From positions 1 through 40,023 of the forward strand of contig VMGY01000010.1 in NCBI GenBank assembly GCA_007378955.1: a stretch of DNA of 40,023 bases, in the 5' to 3' direction. The notes beneath the pieces are model-generated. The model did no database searches, was not told the origin of the DNA, and was given only the letters and a program-made list of their open reading frames with translations. The translations under genes and the position numbers were made by a program. Below, piece after piece: positions 22,053-27,918 of this stretch; within the stretch, counting starts at the first letter, position 1, and the number at the start of each line of letters is the position of its first letter. Origin of the DNA: Parcubacteria group bacterium Athens0714_12 (GTDB taxonomy: Bacteria > Patescibacteriota > Patescibacteriia > UBA2591 > VMGY01).

Positions 22053-23018
22053 ATGATTTTAAAGATAATAATCAGCGGTTTTATTTTAACGCCTTTTCTA
22101 TTGATTTTTTCCGTCAAGCCGGCGATTAAACCCATTAATAAGATTAATATTAAAACTGAAAGTTCTATCAGCGCCGATGGCCAAATTGACGCGGAAAATT
22201 TTAAATTTCTTCCGGTTATAAAAGACAGAGAAAATATTGAAACAGAATTAGAAAATAATTTATTTTTTACCAGCGCGGCGGTCGCGATCGTGGCTGCGGA
22301 TCAGCAGCAATTAGTTTACAAAAAAAATATTGAGCAAAGATTTCCCATCGCCAGCCTGACTAAATTAATGACCGCCATTATTTTTATTGAATCAGGAATT
22401 GATTTGAATAAAGAAATTATTTTTAGCGAAGAAAACAATGAAGACCTTAAAAATTATTCTTTGCCGATAGAAATAATAGAAAAAATTTATGTTGAATCCG
22501 GAGATACTCTTAAAGTAAAAGATCTTTTGTACTCAACCCTGATTGGTTCAGCCAATAACGCCGCTTTGGCTTTAGCTGAGGCCAGCGGCTTGGGCAAGAA
22601 AGAGTTTATTAAGCGAATGAATGAGAGAGCGCAATCTCTGGGGTTAAAAAATACTTTTTTTAAAGAGCCGACCGGCTTGGACCTCGGCAATGTTTCCACT
22701 GCTTTAGAAATTGCCAAATTGGCTGATTATGCCTTTAAAAATGATTTGATAAAAAAAGTAACCACTGCTTCGGAATATTCTTTTCAGACCTTAACAGCTA
22801 AAAAATGGTGCACAGTAAGAAATACAAATTGGCTTGTAAATAATTTAGAAGGTTTGTTCGGCAGCAAAACCGGATATTTAAGAGAGGCGGGATGTTGCGT
22901 GGTCGCGGGAGTCAGCAATAAAGATAAAAAATTTATTATCATCTTAATGGGAGCTAAAGACAGCCAGACGAGATTTGAGGAACTAAAAAAAGCGGCTGAT
23001 TGGGCATTGAGTTTATAA
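22053..23018 (+). CDS. D-alanyl-D-alanine carboxypeptidase / PBP5-like (S11) protein (321 aa)
   Basis: Trims the terminal D-Ala of peptidoglycan stem peptides outside the membrane. The track ORF begins upstream inside scpB; I choose ATG 22053, which gives the N-terminal membrane anchor MILKIIISGFILTPFLLIF. The three S11 motifs are present: SLTK in IASLTKLMTAI (nucleophile Ser), SAN in IGSANNAALALAEASG, and KTG in LFGSKTGYLREAG. A ~55-residue linker precedes the catalytic domain. No C-terminal beta-domain or amphipathic anchor follows, so it is shorter than E. coli PBP5. Located after scpAB. Confidence 0.92.
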   Translation: MILKIIISGFILTPFLLIFSVKPAIKPINKINIKTESSISADGQIDAENFKFLPVIKDRENIETELENNLFFTSAAVAIVAADQQQLVYKKNIEQRFPIASLTKLMTAIIFIESGIDLNKEIIFSEENNEDLKNYSLPIEIIEKIYVESGDTLKVKDLLYSTLIGSANNAALALAEASGLGKKEFIKRMNERAQSLGLKNTFFKEPTGLDLGNVSTALEIAKLADYAFKNDLIKKVTTASEYSFQTLTAKKWCTVRNTNWLVNNLEGLFGSKTGYLREAGCCVVAGVSNKDKKFIIILMGAKDSQTRFEELKKAADWALSL

Positions 23019-23058
23019 ATAGATAAATATTTTTTTTGATTTTTTATTTTAAATTTTA

Positions 23059-23064
23059 TATAAT
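23059..23064 (+). promoter_or_regulatory. -10 box (TATAAT) six bases before the exporter-like gene
   Basis: TATAAT ends six bases before ATG 23071, consistent with a leaderless message. The surrounding sequence is very AT-rich, so chance occurrence is a concern. Confidence 0.4.
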
Positions 23065-23070
23065 AATTTA

Positions 23071-23538
23071 ATGGCTCAGTTTTTTACCATGCTAATCGCC
23101 ATGATGCCGATCAGCGAATTGAGGGGGGCAATTCCCGTTGCTTTAGGAATTTATCACTTAAGCATTCCCGAAGCCTTTTTTTACGCGGTAGTAGGAAATA
23201 TATTGCCTGTTTTTTTAATTCTTTGGCTCTTGGGGCCGATTTCTAATTTTTTAGCAAAAAAATCTAAAAGAGCGGAATTTTTTTTTCATTGGCTTTTTGA
23301 AAGAACAAGAGTTAAAAATCATCATAATTTTAAACGTTGGGGGGATTTGGCGTTAATTCTTTTTGTGGCTATTCCCTTGCCAATGACTGGCGCTTGGTCG
23401 GGAGCTTTGGCGGCTTTTATTTTTGACATTCCTTATTGGCGGGCGATAAGTTTAATTTTTACAGGGGTGTTAATTGCCGGTTTAATTGTTACTTTGGCGA
23501 CAACGGGAACATTTTCTTTTTTAAAAATAATTTTGTAA
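23071..23538 (+). CDS. Small multidrug export-like membrane protein (155 aa)
   Basis: Resembles the Sm_multidrug_ex family: PISELRGAIPVALGIYHLSIPEAFFYAVVGNILPVFLILWLLGPI, then a charged loop containing FFFHWLFERTRVKNHHNFKRWGDLALILFVAIPLPMTGAWSGALAAFIFDIPYWRAISLIFTGVLIAGLIV. It has about four membrane helices with a repeated SELRGAIP / PLPMTGAWSG re-entrant pattern. Despite the family name, the substrate is not established. It stands between the carboxypeptidase and tpiA, probably with its own promoter. Confidence 0.85.
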   Translation: MAQFFTMLIAMMPISELRGAIPVALGIYHLSIPEAFFYAVVGNILPVFLILWLLGPISNFLAKKSKRAEFFFHWLFERTRVKNHHNFKRWGDLALILFVAIPLPMTGAWSGALAAFIFDIPYWRAISLIFTGVLIAGLIVTLATTGTFSFLKIIL

Positions 23539-23560
23539 TTTTTGGACTAAAATTAAATTT

Positions 23561-24331
23561 ATGCCTAAAATGATTTTTATCGCTAATTGGAAAATGAACC
23601 TTGGCTTGAAAGAAACAGTAATTTTAATCAAGCAATTGTTAGGTGGGCTTAAAAAAATTAAAAATAACTTGGAAATAGTTATTTGTCCTTCTTTCACTGT
23701 TTTGTCGGAGGCATCTAAATTATTAAAAAAAGGCAATATAAAATTAGGCAGCCAAGATGTTTTTTGGGAAGAAAAAGGCGCTTATACCGGTAATATTTCA
23801 CCAAAAATGTTAAAAGAAATAGGTTGTGAATATGTGATTATCGGCCATTCCGAAAGAAGGCAGTATTTAGGAGAAACAGATGAAATGGCGCATCAAAAAA
23901 TAAAAGCTGCTATCAAAGAAGGATTAATCCCTATTCTTTGCGTGGGTGAAACATTTGAAGAGCGCCAAGAGGGGCAAAAAGATTATATTATTATTAAGCA
24001 GGTGACAAAAGCTTTGGAAGGAATTTCTTTGTCTCGCGGACAGAAGATTATAATCGCGTATGAACCGGTTTGGGTGATTGGCAGCGGCCAAGCAGTTAAA
24101 CCAGAGGAGGCTGAATATACCAATCAGATAATAAAACAGAGCTTGATAGATTTGTACCCTCGTGATATAGTTGAACAAAATTTTAGAATTATTTATGGCG
24201 GAAGCGTTGACAGCAGTGTTATAAAATCATTTGTTGAGCGGTCTGTCATTGACGGTGTTTTGGTCGGCGGCGCAAGTTTGAAAACAAAAGACTTTATAAA
24301 AATGATAAATAAAATTCACCCCGTTAAATAA
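23561..24331 (+). CDS. tpiA: Triosephosphate isomerase
   Basis: Interconverts dihydroxyacetone phosphate and glyceraldehyde-3-phosphate. The signatures are intact: FIANWKMNLG (Asn and Lys of the active site), EYVIIGHSERRQYLGETDE (catalytic His), IIAYEPVWVIGSGQ (catalytic Glu followed by flexible loop 6) and IIYGGSVDSSVIKSF with DGVLVGGASLK (phosphate-binding). 256 aa is normal. Its last codons lie inside the left arm of an inverted repeat (24318-24372), and fba follows, so two neighbouring glycolytic steps are encoded together. Confidence 0.96.
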   Translation: MPKMIFIANWKMNLGLKETVILIKQLLGGLKKIKNNLEIVICPSFTVLSEASKLLKKGNIKLGSQDVFWEEKGAYTGNISPKMLKEIGCEYVIIGHSERRQYLGETDEMAHQKIKAAIKEGLIPILCVGETFEERQEGQKDYIIIKQVTKALEGISLSRGQKIIIAYEPVWVIGSGQAVKPEEAEYTNQIIKQSLIDLYPRDIVEQNFRIIYGGSVDSSVIKSFVERSVIDGVLVGGASLKTKDFIKMINKIHPVK

Positions 24332-24372
24332 TTTCGCTTCTACTGAAATTTCCCAGGGGGATTTAACGGGGT
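24318..24372. terminator. Inverted repeat between tpiA and fba; possible small member of the lemA-flanking element family
   Basis: ACCCCGTTAAAT (24318-24329, inside the tpiA stop region) pairs perfectly with ATTTAACGGGGT (24361-24372). The interior read on the minus strand includes AAATTTCAGTAGAAGCGAAA, resembling the AAATTGCAGTAGAAA tail of the elements at 36623 and 37387. It would form a strong hairpin that could attenuate tpiA-fba read-through. Confidence 0.7.
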
Positions 24373-24383
24373 AAAATTAAATT

Positions 24384-25241
24384 ATGTTAATAGGTATAGA
24401 TGTTTTATTAAAAAAAGCCAGGAAAGAAGGATACGCGGTCGGCGCTTTTGATGTTTATAATTTAGAGACTGCCTTAGGATTAGCTAATGCAGCCATAAAA
24501 AAGAAATCCCCTATTATTATGATGGTTTCAGAAACCACGATTCAATACGCCGGCATTAAACCCATTACTCATATTGTTTCTACTATTGCAAAAAATTTAG
24601 CCGTGGGGGTTCCTGTGGCTTTGCATCTTGACCACGGCAGAAATTTCGAGTCAGTGAGTGAATGCATTAAGGCGGGGTTTACCTCGGTTCATATTGATGC
24701 TTCAAATTTGCCTTTTGATGAGAATATTGCTATTACTAAGCAAGCGGCGCTTTTCGCGCATAAAAATAATATTTGGATTCAGGGGGAACTTGGCCCTATC
24801 GCCGGCGAGCATACAGTCGGCAAAGAGTATAAAGGGGAATTGCCAAAAACCAATCCGGATTTAGTGAAAAAATTTATTGAAGAAACAGGAATAGATATGT
24901 TAGCAATTGCCGTTGGTCCGACGCATGGGATGTATATTAACGAAAGGATTGATTTTAAACTTTTAAAAAAAATTCGTAAAATGACTAACATTCCTTTGGT
25001 TTTGCATGGTTCTTCGGGAGTTCCTGACGATGAAATAAAGGAAGCTGTCAAAATAGGAGTTAGTAAAATTAATGTAGGCACGGCCATACGTTTTGCTTTT
25101 AGCGAGGCTTTGCGAAAAACAGTTAAAGAATCGCCTAAAGATTTGATTGATGTCAGAAAATTACTTACCCCTTCCATTGAAGCGGTTCAAAAAGTAGTTG
25201 AAGAAAAAATAGAATTATTCGGCAGCGCCAATAAAGGATGA
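24384..25241 (+). CDS. fba: Fructose-bisphosphate aldolase, class II
   Basis: Zinc-dependent aldolase that splits fructose-1,6-bisphosphate; some close relatives act on tagatose-1,6-bisphosphate. Landmarks are AVGAFDVYNLETA at the N-terminus, VPVALHLDHGRNFESV with the Zn-binding His and the catalytic Asp, SVHIDAS, GELGPIAGEH, GPTHGMY (Zn His), LVLHGSSGVPDDEI (Zn His and phosphate loop) and KINVGTAIR. 285 aa is normal for the short class IIB-type enzyme. There is no clear promoter after the hairpin. Confidence 0.94.
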   Translation: MLIGIDVLLKKARKEGYAVGAFDVYNLETALGLANAAIKKKSPIIMMVSETTIQYAGIKPITHIVSTIAKNLAVGVPVALHLDHGRNFESVSECIKAGFTSVHIDASNLPFDENIAITKQAALFAHKNNIWIQGELGPIAGEHTVGKEYKGELPKTNPDLVKKFIEETGIDMLAIAVGPTHGMYINERIDFKLLKKIRKMTNIPLVLHGSSGVPDDEIKEAVKIGVSKINVGTAIRFAFSEALRKTVKESPKDLIDVRKLLTPSIEAVQKVVEEKIELFGSANKG

Positions 25242-25254
25242 TTTTTTAATATTT

Positions 25255-26109
25255 ATGCTTTACGATATCATTCCCATAGTAATTATTTTTCTTTGTTTAA
25301 CCGGAATAATTGTTATTTATTTCCGAAAAATTTCTTATGTGGCTACGATTGACATTCAACAATTGCCAAAAGAACAACAAGCTGAAGTCAAAAAAACTTT
25401 GATTGAAAAAAGAGTGGAAGAAAAAATTAAAAATTTAAACTTAAAAGTGAAAAATGGATTTTTGCCGATATTTAAATTTTTAAAAAAGCATTACCAATCA
25501 GCAAGAAGCAGGATAAAAAAAATAGAAGAAGAATACAAGCAAAAGCACCTTTTTTTGATTAAAAAACAGCCCCAGATGGCTCAGCAAAAAATTCAAAATT
25601 TATTAGAAGACGGAGAGAAGCTGGCAAAAGAAGAAAATTTAATAGAGGCGGAAAAAAAGTTTATAGAAGTAATAAGCATAGATCCTAATAATATTGAAGC
25701 TTATCGCAATTTAGGCAGGCTTTATTTGAAACAAAAAAATTTTATTAATGCCAAAGAAACTTTTGAGCATACCTTAAAATTGCTTATTAAGTCGTACCAT
25801 TGGTGGGATGGATTAAGAAAAAAAGAAAATAATTTTTTTTCTCCTAAAATTAACAGCCAGATATCTTCCATTTATTTAGATTTAGGGGGGGCCTATAAAA
25901 AAATACAAGATAATGAAAAAGCTTTGGAAAGTTACAAGAAGGCCGCTGAAATAGAGCCGAACAACCCTAAAAACCTTGATTTTTTGATAGAGATGGGTAT
26001 AATGTTTAAAAAGAAAAAAATAGTTGAAAAAGCTTTGGCAGACTTAAAGAAAGTCAATCCGGAAAATGAGAAGATAAAAGAGTTTGAAGCTCGTTTAGAA
26101 AAAATGTAA
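25255..26109 (+). CDS. Membrane-anchored TPR protein (284 aa)
   Basis: The N-terminal helix IIPIVIIFLCLTGIIVIYF is a single membrane anchor. A charged, probably coiled-coil segment follows (residues 35-110). Tetratricopeptide repeats are then visible: LIEAEKKFIEVISIDPNNIEAYRNLGRLYLKQKNFINAKETFEHTLKL near 130-180, and SSIYLDLGGAYKKIQDNEKALESYKKAAEIEPNNPKNLDFLIEMGIMF near 203-250. It is likely a protein-protein scaffold on the cytoplasmic face. No enzymatic domain is present. The gene lies 13 bp after fba and before the tRNA district. Confidence 0.85.
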   Translation: MLYDIIPIVIIFLCLTGIIVIYFRKISYVATIDIQQLPKEQQAEVKKTLIEKRVEEKIKNLNLKVKNGFLPIFKFLKKHYQSARSRIKKIEEEYKQKHLFLIKKQPQMAQQKIQNLLEDGEKLAKEENLIEAEKKFIEVISIDPNNIEAYRNLGRLYLKQKNFINAKETFEHTLKLLIKSYHWWDGLRKKENNFFSPKINSQISSIYLDLGGAYKKIQDNEKALESYKKAAEIEPNNPKNLDFLIEMGIMFKKKKIVEKALADLKKVNPENEKIKEFEARLEKM

Positions 26110-26130
26110 AGAATATTTGAAATTTTTAAA

Positions 26131-26200
26131 GCGTCTATGTAGCTCAGTGGTAGAATTATATTCTTCATAGAAATTGGTTGACCAATATCAAATTAGTTTT
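26131..26200 (+). pseudogene. tRNA-like fragment (acceptor/D-arm remnant)
   Basis: GTCTATGTAGCTCAGTGGTA matches the T8-A9-D-arm pattern of bacterial tRNAs and the start of the tRNA-Thr 105 bp downstream. The 3' side of the D-stem, an anticodon arm and a TTCGAAT T-loop are missing. TCTATG can pair with CATAGA at 26176. A separate perfect hairpin ATTGG-TTGA-CCAAT follows. Probably a decayed tRNA; a split gene is less likely. Confidence 0.5.
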
Positions 26201-26238
26201 ATAATTAGTTTTTTAAAAAATAAATTAATAAGTTTATT

Positions 26239-26505
26239 GCCGTTGTAGCTCAGTGGTAGAGCAACTCCATGGTAGCGCATAATTACTGCCCATTGTCGTG
26301 GAAACACTACAATGAATCCCGAATAACGGTTAAAGGTTTGCACAAAACTAAGACCGTAGCGCGTAATGCGCTCGAACGACTGACAAGGGGAGCTAAATCA
26401 TTTTGATAAGCTCAAGATACAGTCTATCCCTCTTATAATGTGCCGAGTAAAAAGAGGTGTAAGTGAAGGAGTAGGTCCGCGGTTCAAATCCGCGCAACGG
26501 CTCCA
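26239..26505 (+). tRNA. tRNA-Thr(GGT) interrupted by a group I intron
   Basis: Exon 1 is 26239-26273 and exon 2 is 26466-26505. Spliced, they give acceptor GCCGTTG/CAACGGC, D-arm GCTCAGTGGTAGAGC, anticodon stem ACTCC/GGAGT around loop ATGGTAA (anticodon GGT), T-arm CGCGG-TTCAAAT-CCGCG, discriminator T and an encoded CCA. The intron sits directly after the third anticodon base. This is a complete, canonical tRNA once spliced, so splicing is required for decoding ACC/ACU. Confidence 0.93.
26274..26465 (+). ncRNA. Group I self-splicing intron (192 nt, no ORF)
   Basis: Exon 1 ends in U and the intron ends in G, as group I splicing requires. P1 forms from GGU|AG with CUGCC, placing a U-G wobble at the 5' splice site. 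P2 is CATTGT...ACAATG. ACGGT and ACCGT pair as the P4/P5 region, AGCGC-GTAAT-GCGCT as P6, GACTG with CAGTC as P7, and GAGCT...AGCTC as P8. AAGATACAGTCT is the hallmark 3' P7 guanosine-binding strand. CCTCTT/AAGAGG makes P9. The compact form without an endonuclease resembles bacterial tRNA introns of the IC3 type. Confidence 0.9.
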
Positions 26506-26541
26506 TACCCATAAAGTTAAAATGAAAATTATAATTATAAG

Positions 26542-26627
26542 GGGTAGATATCAAAGTGGGCAAATGAGACGCGCTGTAAACGCGTTGCCTTCGGGCTTCG
26601 CAGGTTCGAATCCTGCTCTACCCACCA
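26542..26627 (+). tRNA. tRNA-Tyr(GTA)
   Basis: Acceptor GGGTAGA/TCTACCC, discriminator A and encoded CCA. The anticodon stem ACGCG/CGCGT holds loop CTGTAAA, anticodon GTA. The long variable arm (GCC-TTC-GGGC) marks a class II tRNA as expected for bacterial Tyr. T-arm GCAGG-TTCGAAT-CCTGC. Confidence 0.95.
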
Positions 26628-26650
26628 TTTAAAATCAATAAGATTTGGTA

Positions 26651-26671
26651 CGGGGTGAAAATTTTACCCGG
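26651..26671. promoter_or_regulatory. Hairpin upstream of the SpeD-like gene
   Basis: CGGG(G)TGAA and TTTTACCCG can pair with one bulge, 20 bases before the ATG at 26692. It may be a small terminator after tRNA-Tyr or a translational element. It is weak and has no clear T-run. Confidence 0.35.
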
Positions 26672-26691
26672 CCCATTTAAATATATAAAAA

Positions 26692-27057
26692 ATGGAAAAA
26701 GAAAAAGTTTTTGGCTACGAATTGCTTTTGGACCTTTACCAATGCAATTCCGAAACCATTCGTTCGGTTAAAAAATTGCAAGAATTCGTCGATTCATTAT
26801 GCAAATTATTAAAAATGAAAAAATACGGCGAAACCTTTCTTCCTTATTTCGGCTTGAATAAAATTCACACGGCAGGATATTCTTTACTGCAATTCATTGA
26901 AACAAGTTCTATTACCGGCCATTTCTCGGAAAATCACAACAAATGTTATATTAATATTTTTAGCTGTAAGAAATATAATGAAAAGAAAACGGAAAAATTC
27001 GCAGCAGATTTTTTTGAAGCTAAAAAATGTAAAAGCAGATTTATCACCAGAGAATAA
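26692..27057 (+). CDS. SpeD-like pyruvoyl-dependent decarboxylase (121 aa)
   Basis: The protein matches the small prokaryotic S-adenosylmethionine decarboxylase fold. KIHTAGYSLLQFIETSSITGHFSENHNKCYINIFSCKKYN aligns with the SpeD core (AESHISIHTWPE...DVFTC). By position the second-last Ser of ETSSITGH corresponds to the Ser that becomes the pyruvoyl group; it is preceded by Thr rather than the usual Glu. The downstream His and the Cys of IFSC are kept, but the HTWPE motif is changed to HFSEN. Homologues of SpeD in CPR bacteria and phages have been reported to act as ornithine or arginine decarboxylases, so AdoMet may not be the substrate. No polyamine gene is adjacent; it sits between tRNA genes. 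Confidence 0.72.
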   Translation: MEKEKVFGYELLLDLYQCNSETIRSVKKLQEFVDSLCKLLKMKKYGETFLPYFGLNKIHTAGYSLLQFIETSSITGHFSENHNKCYINIFSCKKYNEKKTEKFAADFFEAKKCKSRFITRE

Positions 27058-27083
27058 ATAATTTTTTATCAAAATTTTTATTT

Positions 27084-27253
27084 GCCGGTATGGTTTAATG
27101 GTGAAGTCCCCCGCCTTTTATGCCAAGGTAGCTCAAGGGTAGAGCAATGGTTTTGTAAACCATAGGTTGGAGGTTCGATCCCTCTCCTTGGCTTAAAAGG
27201 TGGGGGGATAAACAGCAGGTCGTCGGTTCGAATCCGACCATCAGCTTATCGGT
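27084..27253 (+). pseudogene. Degenerate tRNA-Gly-like cloverleaf enclosing tRNA-Thr(TGT)
   Basis: The 5' part GCCGGTATGGTTTAATGG closely resembles the start of bacterial tRNA-Gly. The 3' part holds a complete T-arm, GTCGG-TTCGAAT-CCGAC (27222-27238). GCCGGTA can pair with TATCGGT at 27247-27253 (two G-U). Where the anticodon arm should be is a 13-bp stem, CCCCCGCCTTTTA (27108-27120) with TAAAAGGTGGGGG (27194-27206), whose loop is the tRNA-Thr. No Gly anticodon is visible, so it cannot be an ordinary tRNA. It may be a decayed gene or a structured precursor. Confidence 0.5.
27122..27193 (+). tRNA. tRNA-Thr(TGT)
   Basis: Acceptor GCCAAGG/CCTTGGC with discriminator T and no encoded CCA. D-arm GCTCAAGGGTAGAGC; anticodon stem ATGGT/ACCAT with loop TTTGTAA, anticodon TGT; T-arm GGAGG-TTCGATC-CCTCT (last pair imperfect). 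It is bounded within one base on each side by the arms of a 13-bp stem, so its leader and trailer pair with each other. Confidence 0.93.
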
Positions 27254-27300
27254 AAATGGCGAGGGATAAACCATAGTTTGGAGGCGAGAATCGGTTCCTT
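27254..27300 (+). pseudogene. Partial tRNA-Thr 3'-half duplicate
   Basis: ATAAACCATAGTTTGGAGG repeats, with changes, the TAAACCATAGGTTGGAGG segment of tRNA-Thr(TGT), and GAGGGATAAAC also echoes GGGGGATAAAC at 27202. No acceptor or intact T-arm follows. It looks like a decayed duplication. Confidence 0.5.
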
Positions 27301-27351
27301 GATTTATTTTGGTAAAAAAATATTATAAATTCATTATTATTTAATAATTTT

Positions 27352-27507
27352 ATGTCACAAGAAAATTTAATAAAATTAGCTTGCAGTGAATGCAAAAGAA
27401 TTAATTACCATACCACCAGAAACAAAAAAAAGCTCAAGAAAAAGTTGGAATTAAAAAAATATTGCAAATGGTGCCGGAAAAGCACTTCGCATAAAGAGGC
27501 GAAATAA
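27352..27507 (+). CDS. rpmG: 50S ribosomal protein L33
   Basis: Missed by the ORF track because it has only 51 codons. The translation begins [19 protein letters not shown] and ends STSHKEAK. The L33 pattern is clear: two CxxC zinc-ribbon pairs (CSEC and CKWC), NYHTTRNKK and the K-rich [11 protein letters not shown] stretch. It is a Zn-ribbon-type L33 of the large subunit near the E site. In many bacteria rpmG precedes tRNA-Trp and secE-nusG; here tRNA-Trp follows 50 bp later but secE-nusG do not. Confidence 0.95.
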   Translation: MSQENLIKLACSECKRINYHTTRNKKKLKKKLELKKYCKWCRKSTSHKEAK

Positions 27508-27557
27508 TTTTTTCCGAACTAATTATTTGTTGTTGATTATAAATTGTTGTTATTTAA

Positions 27558-27631
27558 GGGGGCGTAGTTAAGTGGTATAATAGTGGTCTCCAAAACCACG
27601 GTTGGGGGTTCGATTCCCTCCGCCCCTGCCA
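27558..27631 (+). tRNA. tRNA-Trp(CCA)
   Basis: Acceptor GGGGGCG/CGCCCCT (first pair G-U), discriminator G and encoded CCA. Anticodon stem GTGGT/ACCAC holds loop CTCCAAA, anticodon CCA. T-arm GGGGG-TTCGATT-CCCTC (last pair G-C, one G-T). It lies just after rpmG, the ancestral position. Confidence 0.95.
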
Positions 27632-27674
27632 TGGGCAAACTAATAACTTGCAACTTTAAAATTGAAAATAAATT

Positions 27675-27715
27675 AAATACTCCGCGTATTTTCAAAATAT
27701 TCGGAGTATTTTATT
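27675..27715 (+). terminator. Rho-independent terminator after tRNA-Trp
   Basis: AAATACTCCG (27675) pairs with CGGAGTATTT (27702), with further pairing inside (GTATTTT/AAAATAT), followed by TTATT. This probably ends the tRNA/rpmG transcript. Confidence 0.8.
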
Positions 27716-27811
27716 ATCAAGCGAGTAAGAGAAAAAAAATCTATTAAGATTTTCATTTTCCAGCGAGCGTGGATAATACAGGGTTAATACTCTTTATTTA
27801 ATTTTGATTAC

Positions 27812-27858
27812 AAATAATAAAAAACGAATAGAAATAAGCTATTTGTTTTTTATTATTT
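27812..27858. repeat. AT-rich 20-bp inverted repeat in the gap before the GH1 gene
   Basis: AAATAATAAAAAACGAATAG (27812-27831) faces CTATTTGTTTTTTATTATTT (27839-27858) with one G-T pair and a seven-base loop. The rest of the 287-bp gap (27632-27918) holds only the upstream terminator and the GH1 promoter. It may be a bidirectional terminator-like hairpin. Confidence 0.7.
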
Positions 27859-27902
27859 CTATATTTTTAAGGACGATTCGCGTAAGATTTATTTATTTTT
27901 TA

Positions 27903-27911
27903 TGATATAAT
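27903..27911 (+). promoter_or_regulatory. Extended -10 promoter (TGATATAAT) of the GH1 operon
   Basis: TTTATGATATAATAT ends seven bases before ATG 27919. The same string precedes the genes at 15940/16054 and 33869. No Shine-Dalgarno lies between, so the first gene is probably read from a leaderless message. Confidence 0.65.
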
Positions 27912-27918
27912 ATAAAAT

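Noticed and set aside
26131-26238. Second intron-containing or split tRNA
   Set aside because: No matching acceptor 3' strand, T-arm or anticodon arm can be found before the next tRNA.
26438-26632. 64-aa plus-strand ORF
   Set aside because: It runs through the tRNA-Thr intron end, exon 2 and tRNA-Tyr; it cannot be a protein gene.
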